Assembly: GCA_017442855.1 (NCBI GenBank)
Contig: JAFSPM010000018.1
Span: 62,001 to 126,000, forward strand
Reading direction: 5' to 3'
From: Bacteroidaceae bacterium
Lineage (GTDB): Bacteria; Bacteroidota; Bacteroidia; Bacteroidales; Bacteroidaceae
DNA: 64,000 nucleotides
How positions within the stretch are numbered: the first letter of the stretch is position 1; each line of letters begins with the position of its first letter. Under the pieces are notes generated by a model that saw only the letters and a program-made list of their open reading frames with translations, was not told the origin of the DNA and did not search any database. Below, in pieces: positions 16,685-26,011 of the stretch. Position numbers and translations under genes: made by a program.

Positions 16685-18529
16685 ATGAAGAAACTATTCT
16701 CAATGTTGGGAGCTTTGATGCTCAGCTTCACCTCCCATGCCGCAACGATTAACAAGATCGACCCACCCTACTGGTATGTTGGACTGCAACAACACGAATT
16801 GCAATTGATGGTCTATGGCAAAGATATAGGCTTCTCGCAAGTGTCAACCGACTACCCTGGCGTGGAGATTACCAACACAGTAACATTGGAAAGCCGTAAC
16901 TACCTCTTGGTATATCTCAATATCAAAGATGCCAAACCAGGCAAGATGCAGCTTACCTTCACCAAAGACAAACAGCAAATCAAGCAGGATTACGAGCTGA
17001 AGGCACGTGCCAAGAAAGGTGAAGAACATACGGGCTTCGACAGCAGCGATGTGCTCTACCTGCTGATGCCCGACCGCTTTGCCAATGGCGACGAGAGCAT
17101 AGACAATATTAAGGGTATGTCGGACTACAAAGTGGACCGTAGCCAACCAAGTGCGCGTCATGGCGGTGATATGAAAGGCATAGAGCAACATTTGGATTAT
17201 TTCAATGAGCTGGGTGTAACTGCCCTGTGGTTTACTCCTGTATTGGAGAACAATATGCGTGGCGGTTCCTATCACGGCTATGCTACTACCGACTACTACA
17301 AAGTAGATCCACGCTTCGGTACGAATGAAGAGTACAAGCAACTGATAGCTAAAGCACATCAGAAAGGCCTCAAAGTGGTAATGGACATGATATTCAACCA
17401 TTGTGGCAGCGAACATGTATGGCTGAAGGATATGCCTTCACGCGACTGGTTCAACCACTCTGACTACCAAGAGAACTTCGTGCAGACCAACTACCGCCTT
17501 ACCCCAGTGGTAGATCCATACGCTTCAAAGCACGACTTCGACCGCATGGCCAATGGATGGTTTGTACGCACCATGCCCGACCTCAACCAGAACAATCCGC
17601 ATGTGATGACCTATCTGACACAGACCAGTATCTGGTGGGTAGAATATGCCGATATCGATGGCATCCGCATGGACACTTACCCTTATGCTGACTATCAGGC
17701 CATGAGTCATTGGATGGCTATATTAAATAAGGAGTACCCCAACTTTAATGTGGTAGGTGAGTCATGGGTGACAGAGCCCGCTTTCACCGCTTGGTTCCAG
17801 AAAGACTCGAAGCTGGCGAAGTCGCTGAACAGCAACCTGACTACGGTAATGGATTTCAGTTTCTTCGACAAGGTAAACATCGCCAAGAAGGAGCAGAGCG
17901 ACGGACAAGGTCGAGGTCTTGATCGCATCTACAACAACTTTGTCTATGACTTCCTCTACCCTAATCCGTTGTCAGTGCTGACATTCATTGAAAACCACGA
18001 CACCGATCGTTACTTGGAAGAAGGGCAGGACTTTGCTTCACTGAAGCAAGCTGTGACTATGTTACTCACAGTTCCCCGTATTCCACAATTGTACTATGGC
18101 ACCGAGGTACTGATGAACGGTGTAAAGACCATTACCGACGGTTATGTGCGCAAGGATTTCCCTGGCGGATGGAAGGGCGACAAGCAGAACGCCTTTACGG
18201 CAGCTGGACGCACCAGTGCACAAAACGAGTGCTTTGATTTCTACAAGACCATACTGCACTGGCGAAAGGGCAATGAAGTGATTAGCAAAGGCAGCATGAC
18301 GCACTTCTTGGTAGAGAATAGCGTATATGCCTATGCCCGTCAACTCAATGGTAAAACTGTGTTTGTAATGCTGAACGGCAGCGACAAGGAAACAACCGCT
18401 AATCTTAGCATCTATGCAGAAATCCTGCAGGGTTACGCCACTGGTAAGGATGTACTCACAGGCAAAACCATTCAATTAAACAAGGAACTGAAGATGCAAC
18501 CACGCGAAACGCTTGTAATCGAACTATAG
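16685..18529 (+). CDS. GH13 alpha-glucan hydrolase (neopullulanase/cyclomaltodextrinase-like)
   Basis: 614 aa, close in length to the SusA neopullulanase type. A signal peptide (MKKLFSMLGALMLSFTSHAA) indicates export to the periplasm. An N-terminal beta-sandwich (residues about 22-115) precedes the GH13 barrel. Catalytic residues are visible: nucleophile D330 in DGIRMDTYPY, acid E359 in VVGESWV, and D439 in ENHDTDR; region I is MDMIFNHCGSE. It should cleave alpha-1,4 and possibly alpha-1,6 glucan links in imported maltooligosaccharides. It is a stand-alone gene; no susC/susD pair is next to it. Confidence 0.93.
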   Translation: MKKLFSMLGALMLSFTSHAATINKIDPPYWYVGLQQHELQLMVYGKDIGFSQVSTDYPGVEITNTVTLESRNYLLVYLNIKDAKPGKMQLTFTKDKQQIKQDYELKARAKKGEEHTGFDSSDVLYLLMPDRFANGDESIDNIKGMSDYKVDRSQPSARHGGDMKGIEQHLDYFNELGVTALWFTPVLENNMRGGSYHGYATTDYYKVDPRFGTNEEYKQLIAKAHQKGLKVVMDMIFNHCGSEHVWLKDMPSRDWFNHSDYQENFVQTNYRLTPVVDPYASKHDFDRMANGWFVRTMPDLNQNNPHVMTYLTQTSIWWVEYADIDGIRMDTYPYADYQAMSHWMAILNKEYPNFNVVGESWVTEPAFTAWFQKDSKLAKSLNSNLTTVMDFSFFDKVNIAKKEQSDGQGRGLDRIYNNFVYDFLYPNPLSVLTFIENHDTDRYLEEGQDFASLKQAVTMLLTVPRIPQLYYGTEVLMNGVKTITDGYVRKDFPGGWKGDKQNAFTAAGRTSAQNECFDFYKTILHWRKGNEVISKGSMTHFLVENSVYAYARQLNGKTVFVMLNGSDKETTANLSIYAEILQGYATGKDVLTGKTIQLNKELKMQPRETLVIEL

Positions 18530-18553
18530 TTTTCCTTCTTATATTTTTACAAG

Positions 18554-18586
18554 AAGCTTCCCTTCTCCAATGGGAAGCTTTTTTGT
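18554..18586 (+). terminator. Terminator of the GH13 gene
   Basis: AAGCTTCCC / GGGAAGCTT, a 9-bp stem with a 9-nt loop, followed by TTTTG and more T. Confidence 0.85.
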
Positions 18587-18714
18587 TTTTGCCCTTCTTT
18601 CCACGATAAAAAGTAATTTACACCAATAAATGGTACAAATAGAACTTTGATAATACAAATAAAGTTACGAATTTTGCACCCGATATAAAAGTAGATAAAA
18701 ATAAAACAAACAAT

Positions 18715-19749
18715 ATGAAATCATTGACGTTTATGGGACTGCTGGCCATGGGTTTTGTAATGGGCAGTTGTTCAGAAAGTAAAAACAAGCAAGAGAAAGC
18801 TCCAACACGTGTAAAGACAGAGGTGGTAGAATCAACCATCAGTAGCGGAAGCCAGATGTATGTAGGTATTGTAGAAGCAAATGAAACAACAGCCGTGAGC
18901 TTCACTGGCATGGGAGTAGTGAGACGAATGCTGGTGGACGAAGGCCAAACGGTAGGTCGCGGACAGCTCTTAGCTGATATGGACGATACTTCCGCACGCA
19001 ATATGCTCGCCATTGCCGAGTCGGGTATGACACAGGCTAACGACGCATTGCAGCGTTATGGTATGCTGCACGACAACGGTTCATTGCCCGAAATAAAATG
19101 GGTAGAAATACAAAGCAAGGTACAGCAAGCAGAGTCACAATTAGCTATTGCCAAAAAGAACCTGGCCGACTGCCAGCTCATAGCCCCTGTAAGTGGAGTG
19201 ATAGGCCGCAAGATGGTGGGTGCAGGTGAGACAGCCATGCCTTCACAGCCAGTGGTCACCATCCTTAACATCAATACCGTAAAGGTGAAAGTGTCTATAC
19301 CAGAAGCAGAAATGAACGCTATCGGCACAAACACCCCCAGTACCATCAGTGTAAGCGCTGCCGACAAACAAGTAAATGGTGGACGCATAGAAAAGGGGGC
19401 TGAAGCAGATGCCCTGACTCACACATACGAAATTCGCATCCAAGTACAGAATCCTGACAAGAAGTTGCTGCCTGGTATGGTAGCCAATGTCTCGTTTGGC
19501 CAAGGAGGTAACGATGCTACTTCAACACCTAACACAATCAGCATACCAGTTACCTGCGTTCAAAAGAATGCAGGAGGACAACTATTTGTTTGGACCATTG
19601 ACGGCGATAATAAGGCACACCGCACGAATGTGACCATAGGTCAGACGAGCGGTAATCGTGTAATCATCACCTCAGGCCTCAACGAAGGTCAGCGAGTCAT
19701 TGTTGAGGGGTATCAGAAACTGAGTGAGGGAACGAGGGTTGTTTATTGA
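18715..19749 (+). CDS. RND efflux periplasmic adaptor (membrane fusion protein)
   Basis: 344 aa lipoprotein: signal ending MGSC with acceptor Cys19. It has the HlyD/AcrA layout: barrel-sandwich start (GMGVVRRMLVDEGQTVGRGQ, LLADMDDT), a short helical hairpin (SKVQQAESQLAIAKKNLADC), lipoyl return (LIAPVSGVIGRKMVGAGET) and a beta-barrel/membrane-proximal part. It links the inner-membrane pump to the TolC-like channel. First gene of the adaptor-pump-channel operon. Confidence 0.93.
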   Translation: MKSLTFMGLLAMGFVMGSCSESKNKQEKAPTRVKTEVVESTISSGSQMYVGIVEANETTAVSFTGMGVVRRMLVDEGQTVGRGQLLADMDDTSARNMLAIAESGMTQANDALQRYGMLHDNGSLPEIKWVEIQSKVQQAESQLAIAKKNLADCQLIAPVSGVIGRKMVGAGETAMPSQPVVTILNINTVKVKVSIPEAEMNAIGTNTPSTISVSAADKQVNGGRIEKGAEADALTHTYEIRIQVQNPDKKLLPGMVANVSFGQGGNDATSTPNTISIPVTCVQKNAGGQLFVWTIDGDNKAHRTNVTIGQTSGNRVIITSGLNEGQRVIVEGYQKLSEGTRVVY

Positions 19750-19761
19750 ACATTGAACATT

Positions 19762-22700
19762 ATGGGAAACAAGATGAACTGGCTGAAATGGCCATTAGAG
19801 CATTACTCGATATCACTACTCATCATTGGCATCCTGTTTGTGATGGGTATCTATGGCATGTATGTCATGCCGAAAGACGAATTTCCCCATGCCACTATCC
19901 GTCAGGGTGTAGTGGTAGCCGTCTATCCAGGTGCCTCCAGTGAAGAAGTAGAGCAACAAGTGGCACGTCCTTTGGAGCGTTATCTTTTCACGTACGGTGA
20001 AGTAAACCGTGCTAAAACCACTACCACCTCGCAAAATGGCATGTGCATCGTGATGGTGAAACTGAATGATGAAGTGGACAATAAAGACGAGGTATGGTCA
20101 AAGATAAAGCATGGCCTCAACAACTTCAAGTCAGAATTGCCATCGGGCGTCTTGGCCGTCGTGGTGAACGATGATTTCGGCAACACCTCTGCCCTGCTCA
20201 TCGCCATTGAAAGCGACCAACGCAGCTATCGCGAACTGAAACAATACAGCGATGACTTGGGTGACCGACTGCGCCGCATACCTTCTGTAGCCAACGTGAA
20301 ACTGTTTGGTGAACAGAAAGAACAGATTAGCCTCTATATCGACCGGCAGCGTCTGCAAGCCTACGGCATCGGACAACAGTTGCTCTTCAGTCGTTTGCAG
20401 GCACAAGGTATTACCACCATGAGTGGCAGTATCAGCGACGACGACCAGCAAATTCCCATCCATGTGGAGGCAATGGAAAATACCGAGGAGGAAGTTGCCA
20501 ATCAGATTATCTTCTCCGACCCCATTACCGGCAAGGTGGTACGAGTGAGAGACGTGGCTCGTGTGGTGAGAGAATACAACACCCATGCCAGCCGCATTGA
20601 GCAGGACGGACATCCTTGTGTACTGCTTTCCATGGAAATGACCCCTGGCAATAACGTAATCAACTATGGACGAGAAGTAGATAAAGTATTGGACGATTTC
20701 AGAACAAACGAATTGCCAGATGACGTGAATGTAACCCGTATCGCAGACAAGCCTAAAGTAGTGGCAACTAGCATTCACGACTTCCTGCGCGACCTGCTCA
20801 TCTCCATGGCTATCATCATTCTCGTCATGATGGTGCTGTTCCCACTTAGATCTGCCATCGTAGCTGCTGTGACCATTCCATTAAGCACCTTTGTGTCTGT
20901 AGCTGTCATGTATTTGATGGGCATCGAACTGAACATCATTACGTTGGCCGCACTCATAGTGGTATTGGGAATGATTGTTGACAACTCTATCGTGGTGATT
21001 GACGGTTATTTGGAATATCTCGGCAAAGGCTTCAAGCCAATGGATGCAGCCATCGAATCGGCACGTCAGTATTTCATGCCTATGCTCTTGGCCACCATTT
21101 GCATTTGTGCCATCTTCTATCCCTACCTGATAACAATGAAAGGCATGTTCCACGATGCGTTAGAGGATTTCCCCATCACCATTACCATTAACTTGATGGT
21201 GTCACTCATTTTGGCTGTAACCATCATCCCGTTCTTGGAAACACGCATCATCAAGCCAGGCAAGGTGAGTACCGATGGCAACGCCACCACCAAATGGGTA
21301 CAACGCACTTACGACCATGTGCTTAAATGGACTTTCGGGCATCCTTGGCTTACCATCATCGGAGGCATTGTCATCATCCTGTTATCATCGCTCATAGCGC
21401 CGACACTGAAGATACGACTGTTCCCATATGCTGACCGCGACCAGTTTGCCGTTGAGATATTCTTGCCCGAAGGCAAAGGTTTGGCAGAGACAGAAGCTGT
21501 CGCCGACTCTGTGCGCCACGTGCTGGAGAAAGATGAACGCATCACCGGTATTACGGGATTCATTGGTTGCTCGTCACCCCGATTCATGGATGCCTATGCT
21601 CCTCAAATTGCTGGCGACAACTTCGCACAGTTCATTGTCAATACGAAAGGCAACTTGACCACACTGGATTTGCTGGCAGAATATCAGCCACAGTTCGGTG
21701 AGGCATTCCCCAATTCATACGTAAAATTCAAGAGACTGGACTATATGGAGCCCACCGAACTGGAATACCGTTTCTATGGCGACAACCTCGACTCCCTGCA
21801 CGTGGTTGCTGAAAGACTGATGGAACGTATGCGCGAGATGCCCGAAGTGGAATGGGTACATACCGACTACTACCAACCCTACCCCATCATCAACGTGCAG
21901 CTCGACCCTGTAACATCAGCACAGTTGGGCATCACGCGAACAGTAGCTCAGCTGGCACTCAGTGCCACGTCGTCAGACCTCCAGGTAGGACAGATATGGG
22001 AAGGCAACTATGAGGTGCCCATTGTGGTGAAAGACGATACCGACATGACTTATTCCGACGTTGCCAACTTAGGTATTGCCTCTCCTACAACAATGATTGC
22101 TTCTGGTATCAACCAGACCAACAGCACCATACCACTGAGGCAGATAGCCAAGGTATCGCCACAGTGGAGCGAGAGCCGCATCGTGCATCGTGGAGGTGAA
22201 CGCTGCATTACAGTGACAGGACACTTTGTCCAGGGTATCTATACCTCACCTATAGAGAAGGAAATCGCACACATCGCCACCAAAGAGATAGAACTGCCTC
22301 AAGGTGTTCGCGCTGAGATAGGTGGTGAGATAGAATATGGCGACGAGGCAATGCCACAGATTATCTGGGGTACTGTGATTGCCATGATTATTGTGTTCTT
22401 CTTCCTGCTATTCAACTTCAAGAAGTATGGCATCACCACTGTCTGCATGGCAGCCTTGGCCCTGATGATTCCAGGTGCTCTTATCGGGCTTGGTTTGATG
22501 AACCGCTCGTTGGGTCTCACCTCCATCTTCGGTCTTATCACCTTGATGGGTATGATTATGCGTAATGAGATCCTTATCTTTGAACATGCCATCGACCTGA
22601 TGAAGAAGTTTGTTGCTGAGCATCCTAAACCAGCCAAGGTCACTAAGGCAGATAAGCGCGAATACTACAGGCAGTATAACGAGGCCGTAAAACAAGCAGC

Positions 22701-22899
22701 GATGGATGCAGGCAGCCGACGCATGGTGCCTATCTTCCTTACCACCGCCACTACTGCAGTGGGTGTTGTGCCAATGATTATTGCCCAGTCGTCATTCTGG
22801 ATGGCAGTGGGTGTCACCATCTTTGCTGGTGGCATTGGCTCGCTTATCATGGTAGTTACCATGTTACCTGTGGTTTATTGGAAAGTTTCGCTTAAGTGA
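19762..22899 (+). CDS. RND family efflux pump (AcrB/HAE-type permease)
   Basis: 1045 aa from ATG at 19762 (MGNKMNWLKWPLEHY); a TTG nine bases earlier is less likely. The twelve-helix RND plan with two large periplasmic loops is visible. The proton-relay region in TM4 reads LIVVLGMIVDNSIVVIDGYL, and the second half has GLITLMGMIMRNEILIFEHA. It exports small hydrophobic compounds by proton antiport; the substrate is unknown. It starts 12 bp after the adaptor. Its final codons (K V S L K stop) are repeated 67 bp downstream. Confidence 0.94.
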   Translation: MGNKMNWLKWPLEHYSISLLIIGILFVMGIYGMYVMPKDEFPHATIRQGVVVAVYPGASSEEVEQQVARPLERYLFTYGEVNRAKTTTTSQNGMCIVMVKLNDEVDNKDEVWSKIKHGLNNFKSELPSGVLAVVVNDDFGNTSALLIAIESDQRSYRELKQYSDDLGDRLRRIPSVANVKLFGEQKEQISLYIDRQRLQAYGIGQQLLFSRLQAQGITTMSGSISDDDQQIPIHVEAMENTEEEVANQIIFSDPITGKVVRVRDVARVVREYNTHASRIEQDGHPCVLLSMEMTPGNNVINYGREVDKVLDDFRTNELPDDVNVTRIADKPKVVATSIHDFLRDLLISMAIIILVMMVLFPLRSAIVAAVTIPLSTFVSVAVMYLMGIELNIITLAALIVVLGMIVDNSIVVIDGYLEYLGKGFKPMDAAIESARQYFMPMLLATICICAIFYPYLITMKGMFHDALEDFPITITINLMVSLILAVTIIPFLETRIIKPGKVSTDGNATTKWVQRTYDHVLKWTFGHPWLTIIGGIVIILLSSLIAPTLKIRLFPYADRDQFAVEIFLPEGKGLAETEAVADSVRHVLEKDERITGITGFIGCSSPRFMDAYAPQIAGDNFAQFIVNTKGNLTTLDLLAEYQPQFGEAFPNSYVKFKRLDYMEPTELEYRFYGDNLDSLHVVAERLMERMREMPEVEWVHTDYYQPYPIINVQLDPVTSAQLGITRTVAQLALSATSSDLQVGQIWEGNYEVPIVVKDDTDMTYSDVANLGIASPTTMIASGINQTNSTIPLRQIAKVSPQWSESRIVHRGGERCITVTGHFVQGIYTSPIEKEIAHIATKEIELPQGVRAEIGGEIEYGDEAMPQIIWGTVIAMIIVFFFLLFNFKKYGITTVCMAALALMIPGALIGLGLMNRSLGLTSIFGLITLMGMIMRNEILIFEHAIDLMKKFVAEHPKPAKVTKADKREYYRQYNEAVKQAAMDAGSRRMVPIFLTTATTAVGVVPMIIAQSSFWMAVGVTIFAGGIGSLIMVVTMLPVVYWKVSLK

Positions 22900-22966
22900 G
22901 CGCAAAGGTAAGCTCGCTTAAGCTTTGCCGAACGATAGAAACTTATTTAAAGTTTCGCTTAAGTGA
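22882..22966 (+). repeat. 18-bp direct repeat at the 3' end of the pump gene
   Basis: AAAGTTTCGCTTAAGTGA occurs at 22882-22899, as the last five codons and stop of the pump gene, and again identically at 22949-22966. A third CGCTTAAG lies between them (22915-22922), inside a small inverted repeat (GCAAAG ... CTTTGC). The segment fills the spacer before the TolC-like gene. Confidence 0.75.
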
Positions 22967-22988
22967 TTTCAATAATTATAACAATGAT

Positions 22989-24344
22989 ATGAAAAGATAC
23001 ATATATATAATAGCTGTAACATTGGCATTGGCCAATTGTCAATCATTATTTGCACAACAGACATACACATTGGAGCAGATTCTCGACTCTGCCCGCCATA
23101 ACAATATCACCCTGCGCAACGCACAGCGTAGCGTAGATGCCGCTGAACAACAGCGTAAGGAAGCCTTTACCAAATACTTCCCTACTGTCAGTGGTTCAGG
23201 TTTCTGGTTCAATGCCAACAAGGGTATGGCACAGATGGACATCAACATGTCACAATTCATTAGTCCTGAAATCGCTACCGGCCTTGTTCAGTCGGGTGTA
23301 CTTCCTGTAGAAGCTTTGGCATCGTTAGGACAACCTGTCAGCATGGAGTTGATGAAGAAAGGCGTGATGGGCAGCGTTATGGCGATGCAGCCTGTGTTTG
23401 CCGGTGGGCAGATTATCAACGGCAACAAGCTCGCCAAGGTAGGTGAAGATGTGAGTCGCTTGCAACTGCAACTTTCCGAGAACGAGATAGAGAAGACAGC
23501 CGAGCAATACTACTGGCAGATTGTGTCATTAGAAGAAAAACTCAAGACCGTGAATGCTGTCGAGACCTTGTTGTCCGACATCAACAAAGATGTGACCGTA
23601 GCCGTAAAAGCTGGTGTTGCCATGCGTAATGACCTCTTGCAGGTGGAGCTTAGACAGAACGATGTGGAGAGTCAGAAACTCACACTGAACAACAATATCT
23701 CCATCCTGCGCATGGTCTTGGCACAATATTGCGGACTGCAAAACACCGACTTTGTGTTAGACTATAACCCCGAGGTGCTATCGCCCATGCTGGAGAAGCA
23801 AGACCACCAACAGGCGTTGCTCAACACCCCCGAATACAAGCTGCTGGGCAAGCAGGTAGAAGCCACCGACTTGCAGCATAAATTGGCCATAGGCAGCAAC
23901 CTGCCTACGGTAGCTGTGGGGGCAGGACTTGTCTATCACAACCTGATGGAGTCAGGCCGTTCATTCGGCATGCTCATGGCTACCGTCAGCATCCCTATCT
24001 CCGACTGGTGGGGTGGCTCTCACGCCATCAAGCGCAAGAAGATAGAGCGTCAGAAAGCCATTGACCAACTGGCAGACAACTCCGAACTGCTGAAGATCAA
24101 TATGCAGAGTGCATGGAACAATGTGCAAGAGGCATACCAACAGCTCGGCATAGCCGAGCGCAGCATCGAGCAGGCCACTGAGAACTTACGCCTTAACCGC
24201 GACTTCTACCAGGCTGGCACCTGCACCATGAGTGATTTGTTAGAGGCACAACTGCTCTACCAGCAAGCTCTCGACAAGCGCACCGATTCCTACACCAACT
24301 ACCAAAACAAGCTCTTGGCATACCGCCATGCAGTGGGTAAATAA
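22989..24344 (+). CDS. TolC-family outer membrane efflux protein
   Basis: 451 aa from ATG at 22989, with signal peptide MKRYIYIIAVTLALANCQSL then FAQQ. The mature protein shows the TolC pattern of two long helical repeats: YTLEQILDSARHNNITLRNA near the start and IEQATENLRLNRDFYQAGTC near the end. It forms the outer-membrane channel of the tripartite pump encoded just upstream. The start was placed at 22989 because only this gives a signal peptide. Confidence 0.92.
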   Translation: MKRYIYIIAVTLALANCQSLFAQQTYTLEQILDSARHNNITLRNAQRSVDAAEQQRKEAFTKYFPTVSGSGFWFNANKGMAQMDINMSQFISPEIATGLVQSGVLPVEALASLGQPVSMELMKKGVMGSVMAMQPVFAGGQIINGNKLAKVGEDVSRLQLQLSENEIEKTAEQYYWQIVSLEEKLKTVNAVETLLSDINKDVTVAVKAGVAMRNDLLQVELRQNDVESQKLTLNNNISILRMVLAQYCGLQNTDFVLDYNPEVLSPMLEKQDHQQALLNTPEYKLLGKQVEATDLQHKLAIGSNLPTVAVGAGLVYHNLMESGRSFGMLMATVSIPISDWWGGSHAIKRKKIERQKAIDQLADNSELLKINMQSAWNNVQEAYQQLGIAERSIEQATENLRLNRDFYQAGTCTMSDLLEAQLLYQQALDKRTDSYTNYQNKLLAYRHAVGK

Positions 24345-24469
24345 CACCCTTAAATACCTTTCTTTGAGCCCTTTTTGAAAGGAATGCCTTCTATCAGTCA
24401 ACGGAGGCTTTGCTATCACTCGTTGCAGTATCTCCCATGAGGGAAAGGAGATATTACTATAGGGGTACG

Positions 24470-24579
24470 GCAGATACTGCGACGACCCGTAGCAGATACT
24501 GCGGCCAGTGGTAGGGAGCTTTCCGTCACCCAATAGCAAGCTTTACCGACACCCATAGCAGACTTTGCGACAAGAAAAA
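24470..24579. repeat. Array of five 22-bp units, each with a short dyad
   Basis: Units start at 24470, 24492, 24514, 24536 and 24558. Each opens with an 11-nt self-complementary core (GCAGATACTGC twice, then GGGAGCTTTCC, GCAAGCTTTAC, GCAGACTTTGC, counting G-U pairs; the fourth has one mismatch), followed by an 11-nt linker of the type CGACACCCATA. Upstream, 24410-24440 holds an inverted, degraded relative (TTGCAGTATCTCC). It lies between the TolC-like gene and the metY terminator and is non-coding. Confidence 0.75.
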
Positions 24580-24611
24580 GAAGGCAGTGAAGTAAAAAAC
24601 TCACTGCCTTC
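24573..24611 (-). terminator. Terminator of metY
   Basis: GAAGGCAGTGA (24580-24590) pairs perfectly with TCACTGCCTTC (24601-24611). The A-rich left side gives a U-tract on the minus-strand transcript. Confidence 0.85.
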
Positions 24612-24638
24612 GCTATTATGAAAACAAACCTAAAGCAT

Positions 24639-25916
24639 TCAAATCTTCGCCATTGCTTGTTCCAAATCGGCTATGATGTCATTCACATTCTCAATGCCAA
24701 CAGAGAGGCGAATCAAGTCTGGAGCAACGCCTGCCTCACGCAACTGCTCGTCACTAAGCTGACGGTGGGTATGACTGGCTGGGTGAAGCACACAGGTACG
24801 TGCATCAGCCACATGGGTCACGATGGCTACAAATTCAAGGGAATCCATGAAGCGGACTGCCTCTTCGCGGGTGCCTTTCAAGCCAAAGGCGATAACACCG
24901 CAAGAGCCATTGGGCAAGTATTTCTGTGCCAGGTCGTAATACTTGTTGCCTGGCAAACCACAGAAATTCACCCACGCCACCTTTGGGTTGTCCTCTAACC
25001 ACTCTGCCACCTTCTGGGCATTCTCACAATGGCGAGGCATACGCAGGTGTAGCGTTTCCAGACCTAAGTTGAGCAGGAAGCAGTTCTGTGGTGCAGGGAT
25101 AGAACCCAAGTCGCGCATAAGTTGGCTCACTATCTTTGTGATATATGCCTTCTTGCCAAAGGCTTTAGTATAGGTAAGTCCATGGTAGCTCTCATCAGGC
25201 GTGGTGAGGCCAGGGAACTTGTCGGCGTATGCCTCCCAGTCGAAGTTGCCACTGTCAATTACAGCACCGCCCACCTGAGTAGCATGACCATCCATATACT
25301 TAGTGGTACTATGCGTTACAATGTCGCAACCCCACTCAAACGGACGACAGTTAATAGGTGTAGCAAAGGTATTATCCACTATCAGCGGTACCCCATGCTT
25401 ATGCGCCATCTTGGCAAAGCGTTCAATGTCGAACACATTGCCACCGGGGTTGGAGATAGTTTCTCCAAAAAAGCACTTGGTATTGGGTTGGAAAGCAGCT
25501 TCAATCTGCTCATCGCTCCAGTCGGGGTCGATAAAGGTACACTCAATGCCTAATTTCTTGAGTGTCACACCAAAGAGGTTGAACGTGCCACCATAGATGG
25601 TGTTAGATGTAATGAAATGATCGCCAGCCTGGCAGATATTGAATATCGCATAGAAGTTGGCTGCCTGGCCAGAGGAGGTAAGCACACAGCCCACACCACC
25701 TTCCAGTTCGTTGATCTTGGCTGCCACAGCATCGTTGGTAGGGTTTGCCAGACGGGTATAGAAATAACCCTCAGCCTTGAGGTCGAACAAATCAGCCATT
25801 TCTTCGGTACTGCTATACTTGAACGTAGTACTCTGATAAATAGGCAATACACGGGGTTCGCCATTCTTGGGCTTCCAGCCTCCCTGAACGCAGATAGTCT
25901 CTAAATTCTTCTTCAT
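24639..25916 (-). CDS. metY: O-acetylhomoserine aminocarboxypropyltransferase / sulfhydrylase
   Basis: 425 aa from MKKNLETICVQGGWKPKNGE, a long Cys/Met-metabolism PLP enzyme. It makes homocysteine (or methionine) from O-acetylhomoserine and sulfide (or methanethiol). Motifs: VLPIYQSTTFKY, YFYTRLANPTNDAVAAKINE, and the PLP lysine in THSTTKYMDGH. The length, above 420 aa, favours the MetY type over MetB/MetC. An ATG at 25943 is in frame but the family N-terminus begins at 25916. Confidence 0.92.
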   Translation of the reverse strand: MKKNLETICVQGGWKPKNGEPRVLPIYQSTTFKYSSTEEMADLFDLKAEGYFYTRLANPTNDAVAAKINELEGGVGCVLTSSGQAANFYAIFNICQAGDHFITSNTIYGGTFNLFGVTLKKLGIECTFIDPDWSDEQIEAAFQPNTKCFFGETISNPGGNVFDIERFAKMAHKHGVPLIVDNTFATPINCRPFEWGCDIVTHSTTKYMDGHATQVGGAVIDSGNFDWEAYADKFPGLTTPDESYHGLTYTKAFGKKAYITKIVSQLMRDLGSIPAPQNCFLLNLGLETLHLRMPRHCENAQKVAEWLEDNPKVAWVNFCGLPGNKYYDLAQKYLPNGSCGVIAFGLKGTREEAVRFMDSLEFVAIVTHVADARTCVLHPASHTHRQLSDEQLREAGVAPDLIRLSVGIENVNDIIADLEQAMAKI

Positions 25917-25949
25917 ATTACTTGTATTATTTACTTTCATCACAAATCG

Positions 25950-25980
25950 TTGGCAAATATAGTAATTTTTTCTATCTTTG
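25950..25980 (+). promoter_or_regulatory. Promoter of trpS
   Basis: TATCTTTG (25973-25980) with TTG 20 nt upstream (25950-25952); 31 nt before the trpS ATG. Confidence 0.65.
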
Positions 25981-26011
25981 CACGCTATTAAAACAAATCA
26001 TTACAATAGAA

